Positions 26,139-37,620 of a stretch of DNA of 64,000 bases are shown here, piece after piece. The stretch comes from Absidia repens (Eukaryota; Mucoromycota; Mucoromycetes; Mucorales; Cunninghamellaceae). The notes beneath the pieces were generated by a model that was not told the DNA's origin, ran no database searches, and worked only from the letters and a program-made list of their open reading frames with translations. The stretch is taken from assembly GCA_002105175.1 (NCBI GenBank), contig MCGE01000023.1:186001-250000 (forward strand), read 5' to 3'. The translations under genes were made by a program, and so were the position numbers. Within the stretch, counting starts at the first letter, position 1. Each line of letters opens with the position of its first letter.

Positions 26139-26315
26139 GGTACAATAATCCGGATTAACGCGAGGAATATTGATCCCATAAGGGTGAATATCATTTGTTA
26201 CTAAAGCAGGAGGGCACGGGATAGATGAATCACGACGTTGATAGGAATTGAGGGCATCAATGACATGAATCAAATATACACCAAAAACAAATATGTAAAA
26301 AGCAACACAAATCAT
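25490..26315 (-). CDS. Kre9/Knh1-like secreted cell-wall protein
   Basis: Four exons (26315-26138, 26036-25863, 25800-25700, 25627-25490) give 196 residues. The N-terminus is a signal peptide (MICVAFYIFVFGVYLIHVIDA). The middle (TYPVKSGLVYDSGSLQKIAWKVE, LPTSIYRIRVLDSN, GEATFPMEVLDEEGEYHYRIMVVY) resembles the Ig-like Kre9/Knh1 domain of fungal wall proteins, where a strand-rich module carries a TW- or AWK-like motif. No GPI signal or long Ser/Thr tail is visible, so it is probably soluble. A 38-bp T-run lies in the first intron, just past the first exon (26098-26135). The stop is only 93 bp from the kinesin ATG. The secreted status is firm; the family call is moderate. Confidence 0.6.
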
Positions 26316-26946
26316 TTAGAACTCGAGAAGCTTCTGTGATGGATATGTACTTAAATGAGTAAAATGTGCTGAAATAGTTAATTATGCGTTTTATATAATA
26401 AATCAAATTATACTGTATGTTGTCAGTGGTGGTCAAAAAAAAAAAAAAAAAGGTAATATGTAATTAACGGGGACAAACATAAACAAAATACAAATAAGAT
26501 AATATATAAGAATACAAGAATATAAATACCCCTCCCCAGCGGAGTAAATACAAACCTTGATGCTATGACCAAGTAAATGGCATATATGATACATACTATC
26601 GAAGCTTTTCCTAATAACACCAATAATGTTTCAAATATGATATTCAAACATCCATAGTATCGATATAGTTTTTCATATCTATAGAATAGCATGCTTTCAC
26701 CTACCGTTCAAATCCAGTCTTCTTAACATCTTATTATCTGACCACAATAGATATAAATAACATCATAAACGTGAATAAAATTAAAACGTAAATATTGCAA
26801 TTTTTTCACTATACAAATGAATAACCGGTGACATTCGCCTTTCTATTTTTGGGGAAGTTAACAGACAGGGACTAATATTTACTGTATTGTACCTGTTTGG
26901 CGATGAACCTACATTAGAACCCACATGAACGATACCAGGAATATCT

Positions 26947-26987
<41 letters not shown>

Positions 26988-27239
26988 GAAAACATTAATT
27001 CTTGGCTGTCAGATCTAGCAGTTGGACTAAGTATGTTCTTTTTTGGAACCTTCTAAGCATCATCCATTTGGCTGTGTCGCGGAAATGGATGAGGCTGGAT
27101 GCAGATTTGCGCGAATCCCCTTTATATAGGTGCAAGATAGCACTTTGAACAATTAAAATAACAAATAGAGTAGACTCTTAGCAGTCATTTTAATCCTAAA
27201 GGACTGGTATTGATATGTTGGAATACAGGACAAGCCAAA
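26316..27239. other. Intergenic region upstream of the Kre9-like gene
   Basis: Contains a 36-bp T-run at 26951-26986 and an A-run at 26436-26452. A hydrophobic open frame at 26423-26692 (-) has no recognisable features. No gene is supported. Confidence 0.4.
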
Positions 27240-27835
27240 TCCTTGCCAAAAATATAAACTTATGGCCTGAAAATACCCCTCTAAGTGTAACCCGCTTCAT
27301 AAACACAAATCAAAGACGCTCTACAAGGGGAACTATTTGGTGGTAGCATATATGGGAGACTACAGGGAGATTTGACATTAATTGAATGGAACGAATATGA
27401 AATGGGGGTAATATACTACACAAGCCTTGATAAGATCCAAGGATATCTTTTATTAAAACAAACAACCGACAATGTTAATGAGAATGGGTGATGTGAGTAG
27501 CAAAAGGATCTATTGCATGACATATGCGAGAGACTAATGGGACAGTAAAAAGTGACATATTTTATTCAGAAGTGGATACAAACTATGGACAAACTAACAC
27601 AAAACTAAGTTAATGGAGGCTCCAAAAAGCCGACCAACTAATGATGGTTCAAATCCTGAATCCAAAATGAAGGGGTTTCCCCATGTATCTTCTAATCCCT
27701 GAGCAGAAACCCCTTCTAAACTAGTCCTGACACTAATATAAGATCACCATAATCTCAAAAAGGTTGAAACGTGAAAATAAAAGATAGGGAAAAAATAAAT
27801 AAGAATTCACGTGTGCGGGATTTGAAATACTTTTT
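27240..27835 (-). repeat. REP-A dispersed repeat, copy on the minus strand
   Basis: Minus-strand order: GTATTTCAAATCCCGCACACGTG (27835-27808), T-rich leader, GTGTCAGGACTAGTTTAGAAGGGG, GGGGAAACCCCTTCATTTTGG, GGTTTGAACC-like segment, and CTGAATAAAATATG (27570). Further homology to the long form (GAGAGACTAATGGGAC, AGGATCTATTG) extends to about 27480 and more weakly beyond. The body has a perfect 11-bp stem: GAAGGGGTTTC at 27669-27679 with GAAACCCCTTC at 27706-27716. Confidence 0.75.
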
Positions 27836-28710
27836 ACTACCAAATAATATTTAGTACCTTCTTGCTGGACTGCACCATACATACATACGTTTACCACTAT
27901 CTTAGAGGTACCTCAATGTTCATCAATGTTTTTCAGGTACCTACCAAGCTCGTCGGAATTTGGAGGTACTGATATGCTTTTGTAAATAAATGAGATAAAA
28001 TCCGCCTGTTGAAGGCATAAACCATCTATTAGTATAATTATCAAATATGTAAAAAAAACAACAACAACCCCTACCAATAGAGTATATCGACGGAAATGTG
28101 TTAGAATTGAATATAGTATCAAATAGACAGAATAAAAATAGAAATATAAAGAGATAGCAAAAAGGGGATGAAGGAAAAAAACAAGGAGAGGCAAAAAGGT
28201 GTTGTTGAAACATTAAATAAAAATTATAGGTAAATAAAATCCAGGTATCCACATCCGAGTCATGGGTAGGAGGTGTGAAGTTCTAAAATCAGGCACACAG
28301 AATGAAAAAAAGAATTGTCGCTCCCATATAGCAAGGATTGTATGCCTTTTTTTCTGACCAGCACAATATTCAACCTATAAATGTCATCTTCACATTCCGT
28401 ACAGCGACTGAGTTCCCCAACTCCAAGACAAAACGCTGCCTAAATTTCAATACCCCCTATCCCACATCCCCTCCCCTTCCCTTCCGGACACGGCATGCAC
28501 TTCATCCATTCATTCATGACATGCACGAAACAGAAAACCATTTCCAATCAAAGATACAGGACACATAATCAATAGAGAATAACAAAGAATGCTTTATTTT
28601 TTTAAAATGGAGTATCAAAACAACATATAAAAGTAAATAACTCAAATATTTACTATGGTAAAAACAAGATATGTCAGCTACAAGCACAGCCATATATATA
28701 TAATATTTCT
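27836..28710. other. Intergenic region downstream of RPL26
   Basis: No gene recognised. The part next to 28711 is the ribosomal protein gene's 3' UTR on the minus strand. Two overlapping hydrophobic open frames at 27913-28252 (-) look like artefacts. Confidence 0.4.
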
Positions 28711-29718
28711 TCATTTTGATCTACTTACTTCTTGCATAGCTTCCTTCTTGCCCTTGCGGTCGAGGACAGCTTGACGACTGTGATCCAACTTGAGCTTGTT
28801 GATGACAACGTTGGAGGGGTGGATACCAATAGGAGCAGTGGCACCGTTGACCTTTTCACGAGTAACACGTTCAATGTGAATAACCCACTTCTTACGGTAG
28901 ACTTGGACAACCTTGCCTTCACGTCCCTTGTAAGTACCACGGACAACGGTCACTTCGTCATCACGGCGGATAGGCATAGAGCGAACCTAGATAAATAAAT
29001 GGTAAATATATATATAAAAGGAAGTAGGGTAGTGTGTCCAGTGTTCATATACTTACGCTGTGCTTTTCGCGGAGTTCCTTGGACAAAGCAGAGCTCATGA
29101 TCTTTTGACGAATATGAGAGGGAGCAGAGAAGTGGGCCTTTCTGCTCTTTCTGCGGGAAGAGCTAACATCTAGTAAAAAGAAGGGGTCAAGTGAGTGATC
29201 GGTGTGTGAGGGTCATTCATTGACAGAATAGCAATAGCATGTAAGAGATAAAGATGATCGGTCGTTGTTTTTGGCGTGGTGTATACGTGCGATTATGTTT
29301 GTATGCCTGAGTGTGTGTATGCTTATGTGTGTACGTGTGTATTGACGTTCTCATGGTTCGAATAAATTATTTTGGTCCATCAAAGTTGAAGTCATATTTC
29401 TAAACATAATGATAGCCGACCCATCCATCCATCCATCCATCCATCCATCAATGTAGTGTGGTACTTCCCATTTTGTGCATGCTGATTGATTCCGGAAAGA
29501 AGCATAGAAGTGGTCGTAAGCGTGTTGTTGTAATTTGTGTAGCTTAATATCCATCCTTCCATCCATCCATCCATCCATCCATCCATCCATCCATTGGTCG
29601 ATAAATATTTTTGTTGATTGATTCGCCCAAGTACATCATCTCTTACATTCTAATTGCATGGCATACTGTCATTCTGTTGTAAATATCTTTTTTCCTTCTT
29701 ACCAGCGGAGAACTTCAT
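28711..29718 (-). CDS. RPL26: 60S ribosomal protein L26 (uL24)
   Basis: Three exons (29718-29703, 29169-29057, 28986-28711) give 134 residues, the family's length. The first exon is just MKFSA plus one base, typical of ribosomal protein genes with an early intron. [45 protein letters not shown] and the KOW motif (about residues 52-79, with [16 protein letters not shown]) identify uL24, which binds 23S-like rRNA domain I near the exit tunnel. Intron 1 is 533 bp and carries two CCAT microsatellites. Upstream, TATTTTAAAATGCCGCC (minus strand, 29796-29812) matches the shared promoter motif. Confidence 0.98.
29419..29593. repeat. Two (CCAT)n microsatellites in RPL26 intron 1
   Basis: Perfect or near-perfect CCAT tetranucleotide arrays at about 29419-29450 and 29551-29593, separated by about 100 bp of unique sequence. 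Both lie inside intron 1 of RPL26. Confidence 0.95.
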
Positions 29719-30039
29719 CCTAGGTTTGTTTAAAGAAAAAAAAAGAAAGAGTTCACGCTCATTTTGACACTTGCTAAAGTAAAAAAAAAATCACAGGCGG
29801 CATTTTAAAATATAGTTGCCGCATGTCGAAAACAGTTTATTGTGATTGATTCAAAATACTACTGCTAAATGTAAAAATACTACACGCTAAAAACTACTAA
29901 ATAAAAGCTGCTAGATAATGATTTAACCATAATAACAAGACCTATGATTCGTTTCAACCACGATCTCTTACACATTGTTTACATATGAGTTCACCGCGAC
30001 CATCATTTTCCCATAATCCTATCAATAGATATAATTTAA
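29719..30039. promoter_or_regulatory. RPL26 promoter and LIM gene 3' flank
   Basis: A 320-bp spacer. The minus-strand RPL26 promoter motif (29796-29812) lies about 80-95 bp before the ATG. No other feature. Confidence 0.55.
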
Positions 30040-31593
30040 TTAGTCAACATCGTCATTTTCATTCATCAATATTTCAGTACCAGGAACACGAGCAGACAGG
30101 GGACGCTGACACACTGTACATTGGAAGTGATGTGGATGATAATTTTTGCCAAAAGCCGATGAGACCATTTTCGCATCCTCCAAAGATCCTTTGCATGAGT
30201 GGCATTGATTGCTATCGGCCTTGTTGGTATTGATATTGTCATTTATATCTTTGTCCGATTCGTTCACGTGAATAGTGTTAGAGGTATCAGTTCCTATTGT
30301 CTTGCCAGATTTGTTATTGTGATTGTTGCTATTTGGTAGTGAATGCGTAGGAGTTGCATGGATTTCACAGTAAGGGCGATTATCACGGACATGAAAAGTA
30401 CCAGAAGGGAATGACTTGCCACAATCCTAATATTGTTGTTTGATAATAAAAATTAAAAATAAAAGGTTAATAATCAATCCGACCAAACCATTTGTAAATT
30501 ATGATCGTGTCGACTTACTGCACAGACAAAGCATTCTTTATGCCAATCGCCACCAAGAGCACCGATAAATTGACCGTTGATGTATTTCCCACAGCCTTGA
30601 CATTGATGACCAAATTTGACCAAATAATCCTTTTCACAATACGGATGCCCATCATGGATCATGAAAGCACTTTGTTCATCAAAAGGTACCTTGCATGAAT
30701 GACAAAAAAAGTGACCAACATGATAGTGTTTCCCAAGTGCTTGGATGGATGTCTACAATAATTTAATTCAGTCATGTGTATATCATCAGCTATGTGTCTA
30801 CGGGGAGTGGGGGGTACACTTACGTCAGTTATCATCTGCTTACAATGATCACATCTTGCATTAAACAGCTTGCGATAATCAGATTCACAGTAAGGTCTGC
30901 CATCCTTTTCGAAAAATTCAACCTTGTCCAAAGGATCACCACATGTACAACACGTAAAGCATCCGGCATGCCATTTTTTCCCCAAAGCAGTGACTATGAC
31001 CCCTACCGACACTGGTTTGTTGCAAGCTCCACAATATGTTTGGCTAGAACGAGGGTTGGGAATACTAGCTTTGCTATTACTGGAGGGTGGCTGTTCTTGC
31101 TGTTGTCGTTGTTGAGAATATGAGTTGCTACTAAGATGAGATGGCTTCTTTGCAGGTGATGGTGGCGGCTTTGTATTTGTTTCACCAGAGCGTCTTTGTT
31201 TTGAATAAGGTGTTCCAGGAGAAGACCGAAGAGACGTTTCAAAAGCATCTTGCCCACGACCACGACCAGTTATAGCACTACTTCCGGTATTCAGTCCCAG
31301 TTTTTGCATTGGATAAACCAGATCGTTGCGTGTACTATTGTATTGTTTTTTGTCTGGTGATGTCATTGTAGTTTCATCCGCCGGGGAAAGAGTATCAGAA
31401 TATCCGCTTGTTGAGGAGATTGACGAAGTTGAGACTTGGCTGGAAGAAGAGCTGGCGTTACTTTTTCCTGGAAGATTGTTCAGATATTTGTCTAAAATAA
31501 TAAAACAATGCACATTGTTAATTAACTACACGAAGGCATTATACAAAGTTGTTCTTGTACTTTACCAAGCTGGTCTTTGGAAAGATAGCTCAT
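30040..31593 (-). CDS. Paxillin-like LIM domain protein
   Basis: Four exons (31593-31566, 31491-30824, 30752-30519, 30426-30040) give 438 residues. MSYLSKDQLDKYLNNLPG starts a helical, LD-motif-like N-terminus, then a Ser/Pro-rich region of about 150 residues, then LIM domains: LIM1 CGACNKPVSVGVIVTALGKKWH..CCTCGDPL and DGRPYCESDYRKLFNARCDHC; LIM2 ALGKHYHVGHFFCHSC, PYCEKDY; LIM3 CQGCGKYI, GGDWHKECFVC, PYCEIH; and a fourth that stops after its first zinc finger (CHSCKGSL..HPHHFQCTVC). Fungal paxillin-like proteins (yeast Pxl1) act at bud necks and septa with Rho GTPases. A CGGCGGCATTTGAAAATAAA motif is 60-80 bp upstream of the ATG (minus strand, 31644-31663). It is divergent to the acyl-CoA synthetase. 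Confidence 0.92.
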
Positions 31594-32246
31594 GGTATAA
31601 AAGGATAGAAGTGTAAAAAAAAAAATCAATCGAATCGAAATAGTTTTATTTTCAAATGCCGCCGTTGTCCTAGCATTCACAGTCTGAGCTACAGATTAGA
31701 CTGAAAAATGCAACATTAAGATCGACAAAAGGCTACTGACAATTAAAATATACTTGATCAAAATTAGTTACAGGCACTTGGACTTGCTATTTCCTTGAAT
31801 GTTTTTTTTTTCTTTTAATATTAATGGTGATAAGTACACTTCACAAGTACATTTTGTTGTCTGAAGTGGACAAAGGCGTCGTATCTGAACACGCTATTAT
31901 CTTTTTTAGTGAAAGTATGTCATATCCTGTATTTGTATGCTTGCATAATGTAAGTGAAATGCAAAGCTGGTCACTCACTAAAAGTATTTAGTTACCAGTC
32001 ATTGCTATAGAGCGAGAGCTGATCATGATATTCGATGTGTGGGCGTTTTCAAGTAATCTCCTCGCATAGAGCTGAGTGTTTAATAAATATATAAGGAAAT
32101 CATATTTTGTGAGAAAACGATGTATAAAGAAGAATCTCTGGGAATAAACCTGCCAATGTTGAAGGCGCTGTTTGAATTTGATTTCCCCTTTTTATTCGCG
32201 CTTTTTTTTCTTTGTTCTTTTACTTCTTTTTTCAATTTATTCCACA
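31594..32246. promoter_or_regulatory. Divergent promoter of the LIM gene and acyl-CoA synthetase
   Basis: 650 bp between two divergent start codons. On the LIM side lies the motif at 31644-31663. On the synthetase side is a CT-rich leader before the ATG (32186-32240). No gene seen in between. Confidence 0.6.
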
Positions 32247-34475
32247 ATGCCAAAAGTACATCATAACATCGAAATACCAAACACTAGAAGAGAAGGTCAA
32301 ACAGGTAAGTTATTAAAGAGTCACTTGTATTGACAGTCGAAGTGATACCCACAAGTCAAAATATTGATCAAAATTAACTCGGTCTTTTTTTTTTGCCCAT
32401 TTGTAAATAGGTATTTACAGAAACTCCAAGCTTAAGGGTGACTTATTGGTGACATACAAGAAGAATGTACATACACTCTACGATGTGTGGCAAGATGGTA
32501 AGTGACATTACATATTGGGTGTACAAGTTGTGCCGTACAAAATATAGACATGTTCTAACTCCGTTTCTTTATTCTCCACCTTTTAGCTTACCCTCGTGTA
32601 CGACACTTGAATTGCATGGGTTATCGACCTATTATCAACCCTCTTACTGATGAACGCTCTTCTGAATATAACTGGGAAACATACGAACAAGTCGCTGGAA
32701 GGGCAGATTGCTTTGGGGCAGGTTTACGCCAACTGGTGGAAGAAACAACTGACAAGACTAGTGACAAACAATCTCCTATTGGTATCTGGGCCATCAACCG
32801 TCCAGAATGGGGATTGACGGATATAGCATGTGTCTCTTATGGTTTTTACTCTGTCTCTTTGTACGACACTCTTGGTGATGGCACATACGTGATTAATCAT
32901 TCCGAACTGGAGGTGGTGGTGTGCTCTTCAGACCATATTGGCCACTTGTTAGAAACCAAATCGAAATGTCCCGTCCTCAAGGTTATCATCTCTATGGATC
33001 CTTTGACCGAATACAACAATGGTGGGGCACTTGCTGCTTGGGCAAAAGAAAAAGGTGTTTTATTGTACGATTTTGGCTATGTGGAATCCTTGGGTCAACA
33101 ACAACAGCCACGTCGTCCTCATATCCCTCCTCAACCTACTGATTTAGCTTTTATTCTCTACACAAGCGGTACAACTGGTCAGCCCAAAGGTGCGATGCTC
33201 ACTCACGCCAATGTATTGGCAACTCTTACGACCGCCAGCACTGTATACAACTATCGCTTTGGTCAAGAAACTATGTTATCATATCTCCCCAGTCCTCACA
33301 TCTTCGGAAGAGCACTGGATTGGACAATATGGGCGTATGGAGGACAGGTTGGATATTTTAGTGGCTCTGTTGATACCTTACTTCAAGATATACAAATATT
33401 GAAACCAACTGTATTTGGAAGTGTCCCTCGACTCTTGAACCGCATCTACAGCAAACTCACTCAAGCAACCGTCAACGCTCCAGGCACCACGGGAGCTCTC
33501 TTCCGACAGGCGTACAAGACAAAACTCAGTGCTCTCCGACAACATAAAGGCGTCACCCATCCATTGTGGGACCGATTATTGTTTAACAAAGTGAAGCAAG
33601 TACTGGGCGGTGAAATTAGGGTGGTTATCACAGGGTCAGCTCCCATTGCAGGCGAAGTGATGGAATATCTCAAATTAGCCCTCTGTGTGGATATCAAGGA
33701 GGTTTACGGTAGCACTGAAAACGGCGGATGCGGCACAGGTCATCAAGATGGCGAATATCGTGTTGGACATGTCGGTGCGGCTACTGTGTCGTCGGAAATC
33801 AAGTTAGTGGACGTTCCTGAAATGAATTACTTTGCTACCGACCCCCAACCTCGTGGCGAAATTTGCACCCGTGGTCCTTCTACCTTCCTTGGCTATTACA
33901 AAGACGAAGAGAAAACGCGCGAAACACTGATCGATGGGTGGCTCTACACTGGGGATATCGGCATGATGGATTGCAATAACAATTTAGTGATTATCGACCG
34001 AAAGAAGAACATCTTCAAATTGGCTCAAGGGGAATACATTGCACCAGAAAAAATCGAAAATATCCTGATGAATGATTCTTTGGTCTTGCAGGCATTTGTG
34101 TATGGTGATTCTTTGCAAAGCAAGCTGGTGGCAATTATTGTCCCTGATCCTGAACTTTTGGTTCCCTTGGGTCGTAAACTTGGCGTGTGCGATGGAAAGG
34201 ACCTCTCGATGGATGCTCTTCATGATCTTTGTCGAAACCCTATTATCAGCAAGTATTTATTGAATCATTTGACCCAAGTAACTAAACGTGGTGGATTGAA
34301 AGGCTTTGAACAACCGAAAGCCATTCATTTGGAAGCTGAACCCTTCTCTATTGAATCCGGTATCTTGACCCCTACCATGAAATTGAAACGACCACAAGCA
34401 AAAGAGCTATATGAAGGACATATTCAAGCTATGTATCAGCATTTGGAAAATGAAACTCCCAAAGCTATGTTGTAG
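32247..34475 (+). CDS. Long-chain fatty acid-CoA ligase (acyl-CoA synthetase)
   Basis: Three exons (32247-32304, 32411-32497, 32587-34475) give 677 residues, as expected. It activates long-chain fatty acids to acyl-CoA using ATP. Key features: WETYEQV, the AMP-binding P-loop YTSGTTGQPKGAMLTHAN (about 240-257), SYLPSPHIFGR, GSVPRLLNRIY, GSAPI, YGSTENGG, RGEICTRGPSTFLGYYKDEEKT, and the fatty-acyl-CoA signature with DGWLYTGDIG, IDRKKNIFKLAQGEYIAPEKIEN (about 497-540). This is the LACS/FAA subfamily. The C-terminus (KLKRPQAKELYEGHIQAMYQ) is usual; no peroxisomal SKL-type signal is present (it ends AML). A 32-bp tandem duplication begins at the stop codon. Confidence 0.96.
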
Positions 34476-34534
34476 TTAGATGATTAGTTAGCTTATTCTT
34501 ATTGTAGTTAGATGATTAGTTAGATTATTCTTAT
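34471..34534 (+). repeat. 32-bp tandem duplication spanning the stop codon and 3' UTR
   Basis: TGTAGTTAGATGATTAGTTAG followed by CTTATTCTTAT or ATTATTCTTAT occurs twice back to back, 34471-34502 and 34503-34534, differing at one base. The first copy includes the TAG stop codon. Confidence 0.9.
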
Positions 34535-35369
34535 TGTAGTTGTTTAGTCTTCGTCGTCAAATAAAAGAAAAAAAAAAAAAACTGAACTTAATTATGTCTT
34601 GGAGTATATTGTATTAAGCTGTGGGGCTACAGAAGAAGAATATGCTGAATTTGTGTTGTTTTATACCATGGGGAGGAAGGCAATGGCTACTGGATGTTTT
34701 ACAGGATTATTTTTACGGGACTACAATACAGTATGATATTAGATTTTTCTGAAAAGTCACTTTATTTTGACAGCTCTCTAGTTCATAGCTTTTTTGACAT
34801 ATTTCTGTATACATGCACTACAAACCATAAGCATACAAACTATTTCCATTGTTAAGGTTGTTAAGGCATGTATATATCTTTGTATATTTATACTTTATAC
34901 CCTATATTTAGCTAACCTATGCAATAGAATACATGAATATGCTGTATAAACATCAACATACAATATACTGTACAGTATACCATGTCATATTTATACAGTG
35001 GTGTTTCCATCTTAATTTAAATAAAACGCAAACCCATTTGAATTTATATATACCATCTATAATATCTTTAAGTGAATGTGTCAATTATACAGAGGGGGGA
35101 GAGGGCAAAGAGAGGATTCTATGCTATATGCAATGTATTCTGAGCGTGCAGTGATCATCAACAGATATTAAAATAATGAGGAATCTTTGTATCACGAACT
35201 GTATTATAGTCAACGTTTAAAATAAAGATACATGTTTATTGAAGTCTAATATCCAAGCATAAATTGGGACAGTACTAATCTAAAGGGGCGAGAAGACGAT
35301 TATAAATTGTTTCCTTGCTGTAAGAGATGACTACATGTACGAGAGAGAAACCAATGATAAAAAAACACA

Positions 35370-35590
35370 GGACATATTTTATTGAGATATTGATGCAAAA
35401 TATGACAAACTAACGCTAATCTATAACTAATGACGGTTCCTTGACACTCTGTTGGAAGGTGATCGCTATTCTAAAGGTGATCCCAAAACACAAAACCAAA
35501 ATGAAAGGGTTCCCCATGCATTTGTAATGCATTCTTTAAAATGCCCCTGGTTCACATTCTAACACTACTCCAAGGCTGCCATTGCTTCAT
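35370..35590 (-). repeat. REP-A subfamily copy (diverged)
   Basis: ACATATTTTATTGAGA (35372), CTAATGACGG, CAAAATGAAAGGGTTCCCCATGC (35497-35520), TAATGCATTCTTTAAAATGCCCC and TCTAACACTACTCCAAGG follow the order of the subfamily found in the 1-kb repeats. The promoter end is replaced by the A-rich tract. Confidence 0.6.
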
Positions 35591-35600
35591 TGAGGCTAGC

Positions 35601-35810
35601 AAAAAAAAAAGAAAAAGAAAAAAAAAAAGAAAGAAAAAAAAGACAAAGAAAGAAAAAAACAAAGAAAAAAAAACAAAGAAAAAAAAAACAAAGGAAAAAA
35701 AAAAACAAAGAAAAAAAAAAAAAAAACAAAGAAAAAAAGCCAAAGAAAAAAGAAAACAAGAAAAAAAGACAAAGAAAAAAAAAAAAAAAAAAAACAAAGA
35801 AAAAGAAACC
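35601..35810. repeat. Low-complexity (AAAGAAA)n tract
   Basis: About 210 bp of almost pure purine, with A-runs interrupted by single G or C (AAAACAAAGAAA pattern). Long Lys-rich open frames through it are artefacts. Confidence 0.95.
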
Positions 35811-36228
35811 TCCCCCCAGGAAAGCTGATACTGAGCGATCCTGATTTTTAGTTTGGTTTGTAAAGGAAAATCACCGACAATATCATCGATAAAAAAACAC
35901 CTGGATCTGTACGCATACCATCATCAATAAATATACTCTCATTCATAAAATACAGTAGACATTAATACAAAAATCAAACACAATCAACCATACATACATC
36001 ACACTAAATAACTGCAGGATATATACATGAGTTTATTTCGGTTATATATATATATCAATCTAATCCTAAAAAGCGACCACAATGTAATAAAATACAATAT
36101 ATCTACAAATCTAGTTTCTATTTTGTAGTGGAAAAAAGTTTTGGGGCAGCCTAAATCAAAGTAGCAAAAAATAAATATAAGTATATACAATTCTATCAAC
36201 TACTATTTGATGTTTGCATCTCATATAA

Positions 36229-36778
36229 TTAAAGCAGTCTTACACAAACATCTGCACATTGCAAAAAGTGGAAAAATTCTTCAACACCTATAACCATCAA
36301 ACCGTAAGACGTAAAAATACAAAAATCAGTTCCGTGTCAGTCGGCTCCTCAACGCCAAGTCATTTTTCTTTTACACCCACTTACAGTCTTCATTTGAGCC
36401 ATTGGCAACGCGTTCATTGCATTCGTCCAAATGTTTTTTGAGTTGAGAACAGGATTTGGTGCACTCTATCCAATCAATGTGTGGAGTCACTATATATATA
36501 TTACACTGGCTCTTCTATCTTTACGTACCTTCCATAATTTGTTCCTTCGAATCTTCAATTTCATCCTCAGCTGATTGCTTCGATGTTTCTTCTACTGGAT
36601 GTTGTAGTTGAATTCCTGCACCATGGTGCTCTTCAACAATATCAGCGGGTTGGACAGAATGTTCGTCGAGTTGGTCTTGATCAGTGGCACCGGAATGGAC
36701 GTAGAATTCTTCCACATGAGTAGCTTCTTCAGCAAGTATTACAGAAATAAAACTATGGACAAAGTTTGGGAAACCCAT
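36229..36778 (-). CDS. QCR6: Mitochondrial bc1 complex hinge protein (QCR6/UQCRH)
   Basis: Three exons (36778-36529, 36465-36385, 36287-36229) give 129 residues. The C-terminal part shows the twin CX9C-like hinge pattern: CTKSCSQLKKHLDECNERV, then DCVEEFFHFLQCADVCVRLL. It is preceded by an acidic region of about 60 residues (EEHHGAG, EDEIEDSKEQIMEG), as in fungal hinge proteins, and an N-terminus starting MGFPNFVHSFI. The protein is a small acidic subunit of respiratory complex III that helps cytochrome c1 and c interact. Intron phases and length fit. The ATG at 36778 is the only reasonable start, but a further N-terminal exon cannot be excluded. Confidence 0.9.
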
Positions 36779-37245
36779 TGGTTAAATAACGAAAAAGTAA
36801 AAGAGAGACACACAAACACACCCCAAAAGAAAAAGAGGAAAAAAAAAAAACAAAGCAAAGCAAACCCTCCGACATCCCGCCCGCCCTTCATTCCTTGACA
36901 TAAATTCCAAGAATTTGATTTACTGGGACCACATTAAAATACAAATCAAAAATAAATCACACCACGGAAGATGTTCATAGCGTAAAGTAAATCAAATTTA
37001 TTCAGCACGCAACCATACGCTATAATCATCATACAAATAAAAACAAATGTCTACTATCATGCTAATAATAAGACAAATACTAATAAACCGCTATGCCAAG
37101 CTGTAGACCGAAGATGCTTGATGTAAAAAAAAAAAAAAAAAAAAAAGGAAGACGAAGCCGCTATGTCACTGATTACTGTCATGACGTGAGAGAACCGGTA
37201 CAACAATCAACATAATCTAATGGCAGGGGGGAATGGTAAAATGGG
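36779..37245. other. Intergenic region upstream of QCR6
   Basis: Contains an A-rich run near 36836-36852 (T-rich upstream of the minus-strand gene) and a 21-bp A-run at 37126-37146. No gene seen. Confidence 0.4.
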
Positions 37246-37620
37246 ATCTTTTGTATAAACATGAAAGAGACTAATGGAACATTGTTCATTAAAGTATTTA
37301 CAAAGAGGCATGCTTTATTCAAATAGAATTCAAATTATGGACAAACCAAGACTAAACTAAGATAGTGAAGGCTACAAAAGCCAGCTAATGGTGGTCCCAA
37401 ATCCTGAATCCAAAATGAAAGGGGTTCCCCATGCATCTTATAATCCCTGAGCTGAAAACCCATCTAAACTAGTTCTGACACTAATCTAAGTCCAAAATAG
37501 CACCATAGAATGATGAAGAAAAAATAAAAGGAAAAGAAAAAAAGACGAATAAATAAAAAAGGCGGGAGAGAGAAAAAAAAATATTTCACGTGGGCGGGAT
37601 CTGAATATTTTCCATGGTCT
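37246..37620 (-). repeat. REP-A dispersed repeat, minus strand
   Basis: Minus-strand order: ATATTCAGATCCCGCCCACGTGAAATATT (37608-37584), CT-rich leader, CTAGTTTAGATGGGTTTTCAGCTC, GGGGAACCCCTTTCATTTTGG, GCTGGCTTTTGTAGCCTTC, TTTGAATAAAGCATG (37315). The family flank AAAGAGACTAATGGAAC lies at about 37263. Confidence 0.75.

Larger units (their letters stand above)
34535..36228. other. Intergenic region with a REP-A-like copy and an A/G-rich tract
   Basis: No gene recognised. A minus-strand REP-A subfamily copy at 35370-35590 and a long A-rich tract at 35601-35805 are listed separately. The rest is AT-rich spacer; a (TA) run at 36042-36053 lies near the hinge gene's 3' end. Confidence 0.4.

Noticed and set aside
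26423..26692. 89-codon hydrophobic frame on the minus strand
   Set aside because: AT-rich spacer translation with a Phe-run from a poly-A tract; no promoter or homology seen.
27640..27665. tRNA-derived SINE B box (GGTTCAAATCC) in the plus strand of REP-A
   Set aside because: The match is exact in this copy but is not kept in other copies, and no A box lies at the right distance.
27913..28252. Two overlapping hydrophobic frames on the minus strand
   Set aside because: AT-rich artefacts in the 3' flank of RPL26, overlapping each other in different frames.
35541..35844. Lys-rich open frames in both plus frames
   Set aside because: Translations of the A/G low-complexity tract.
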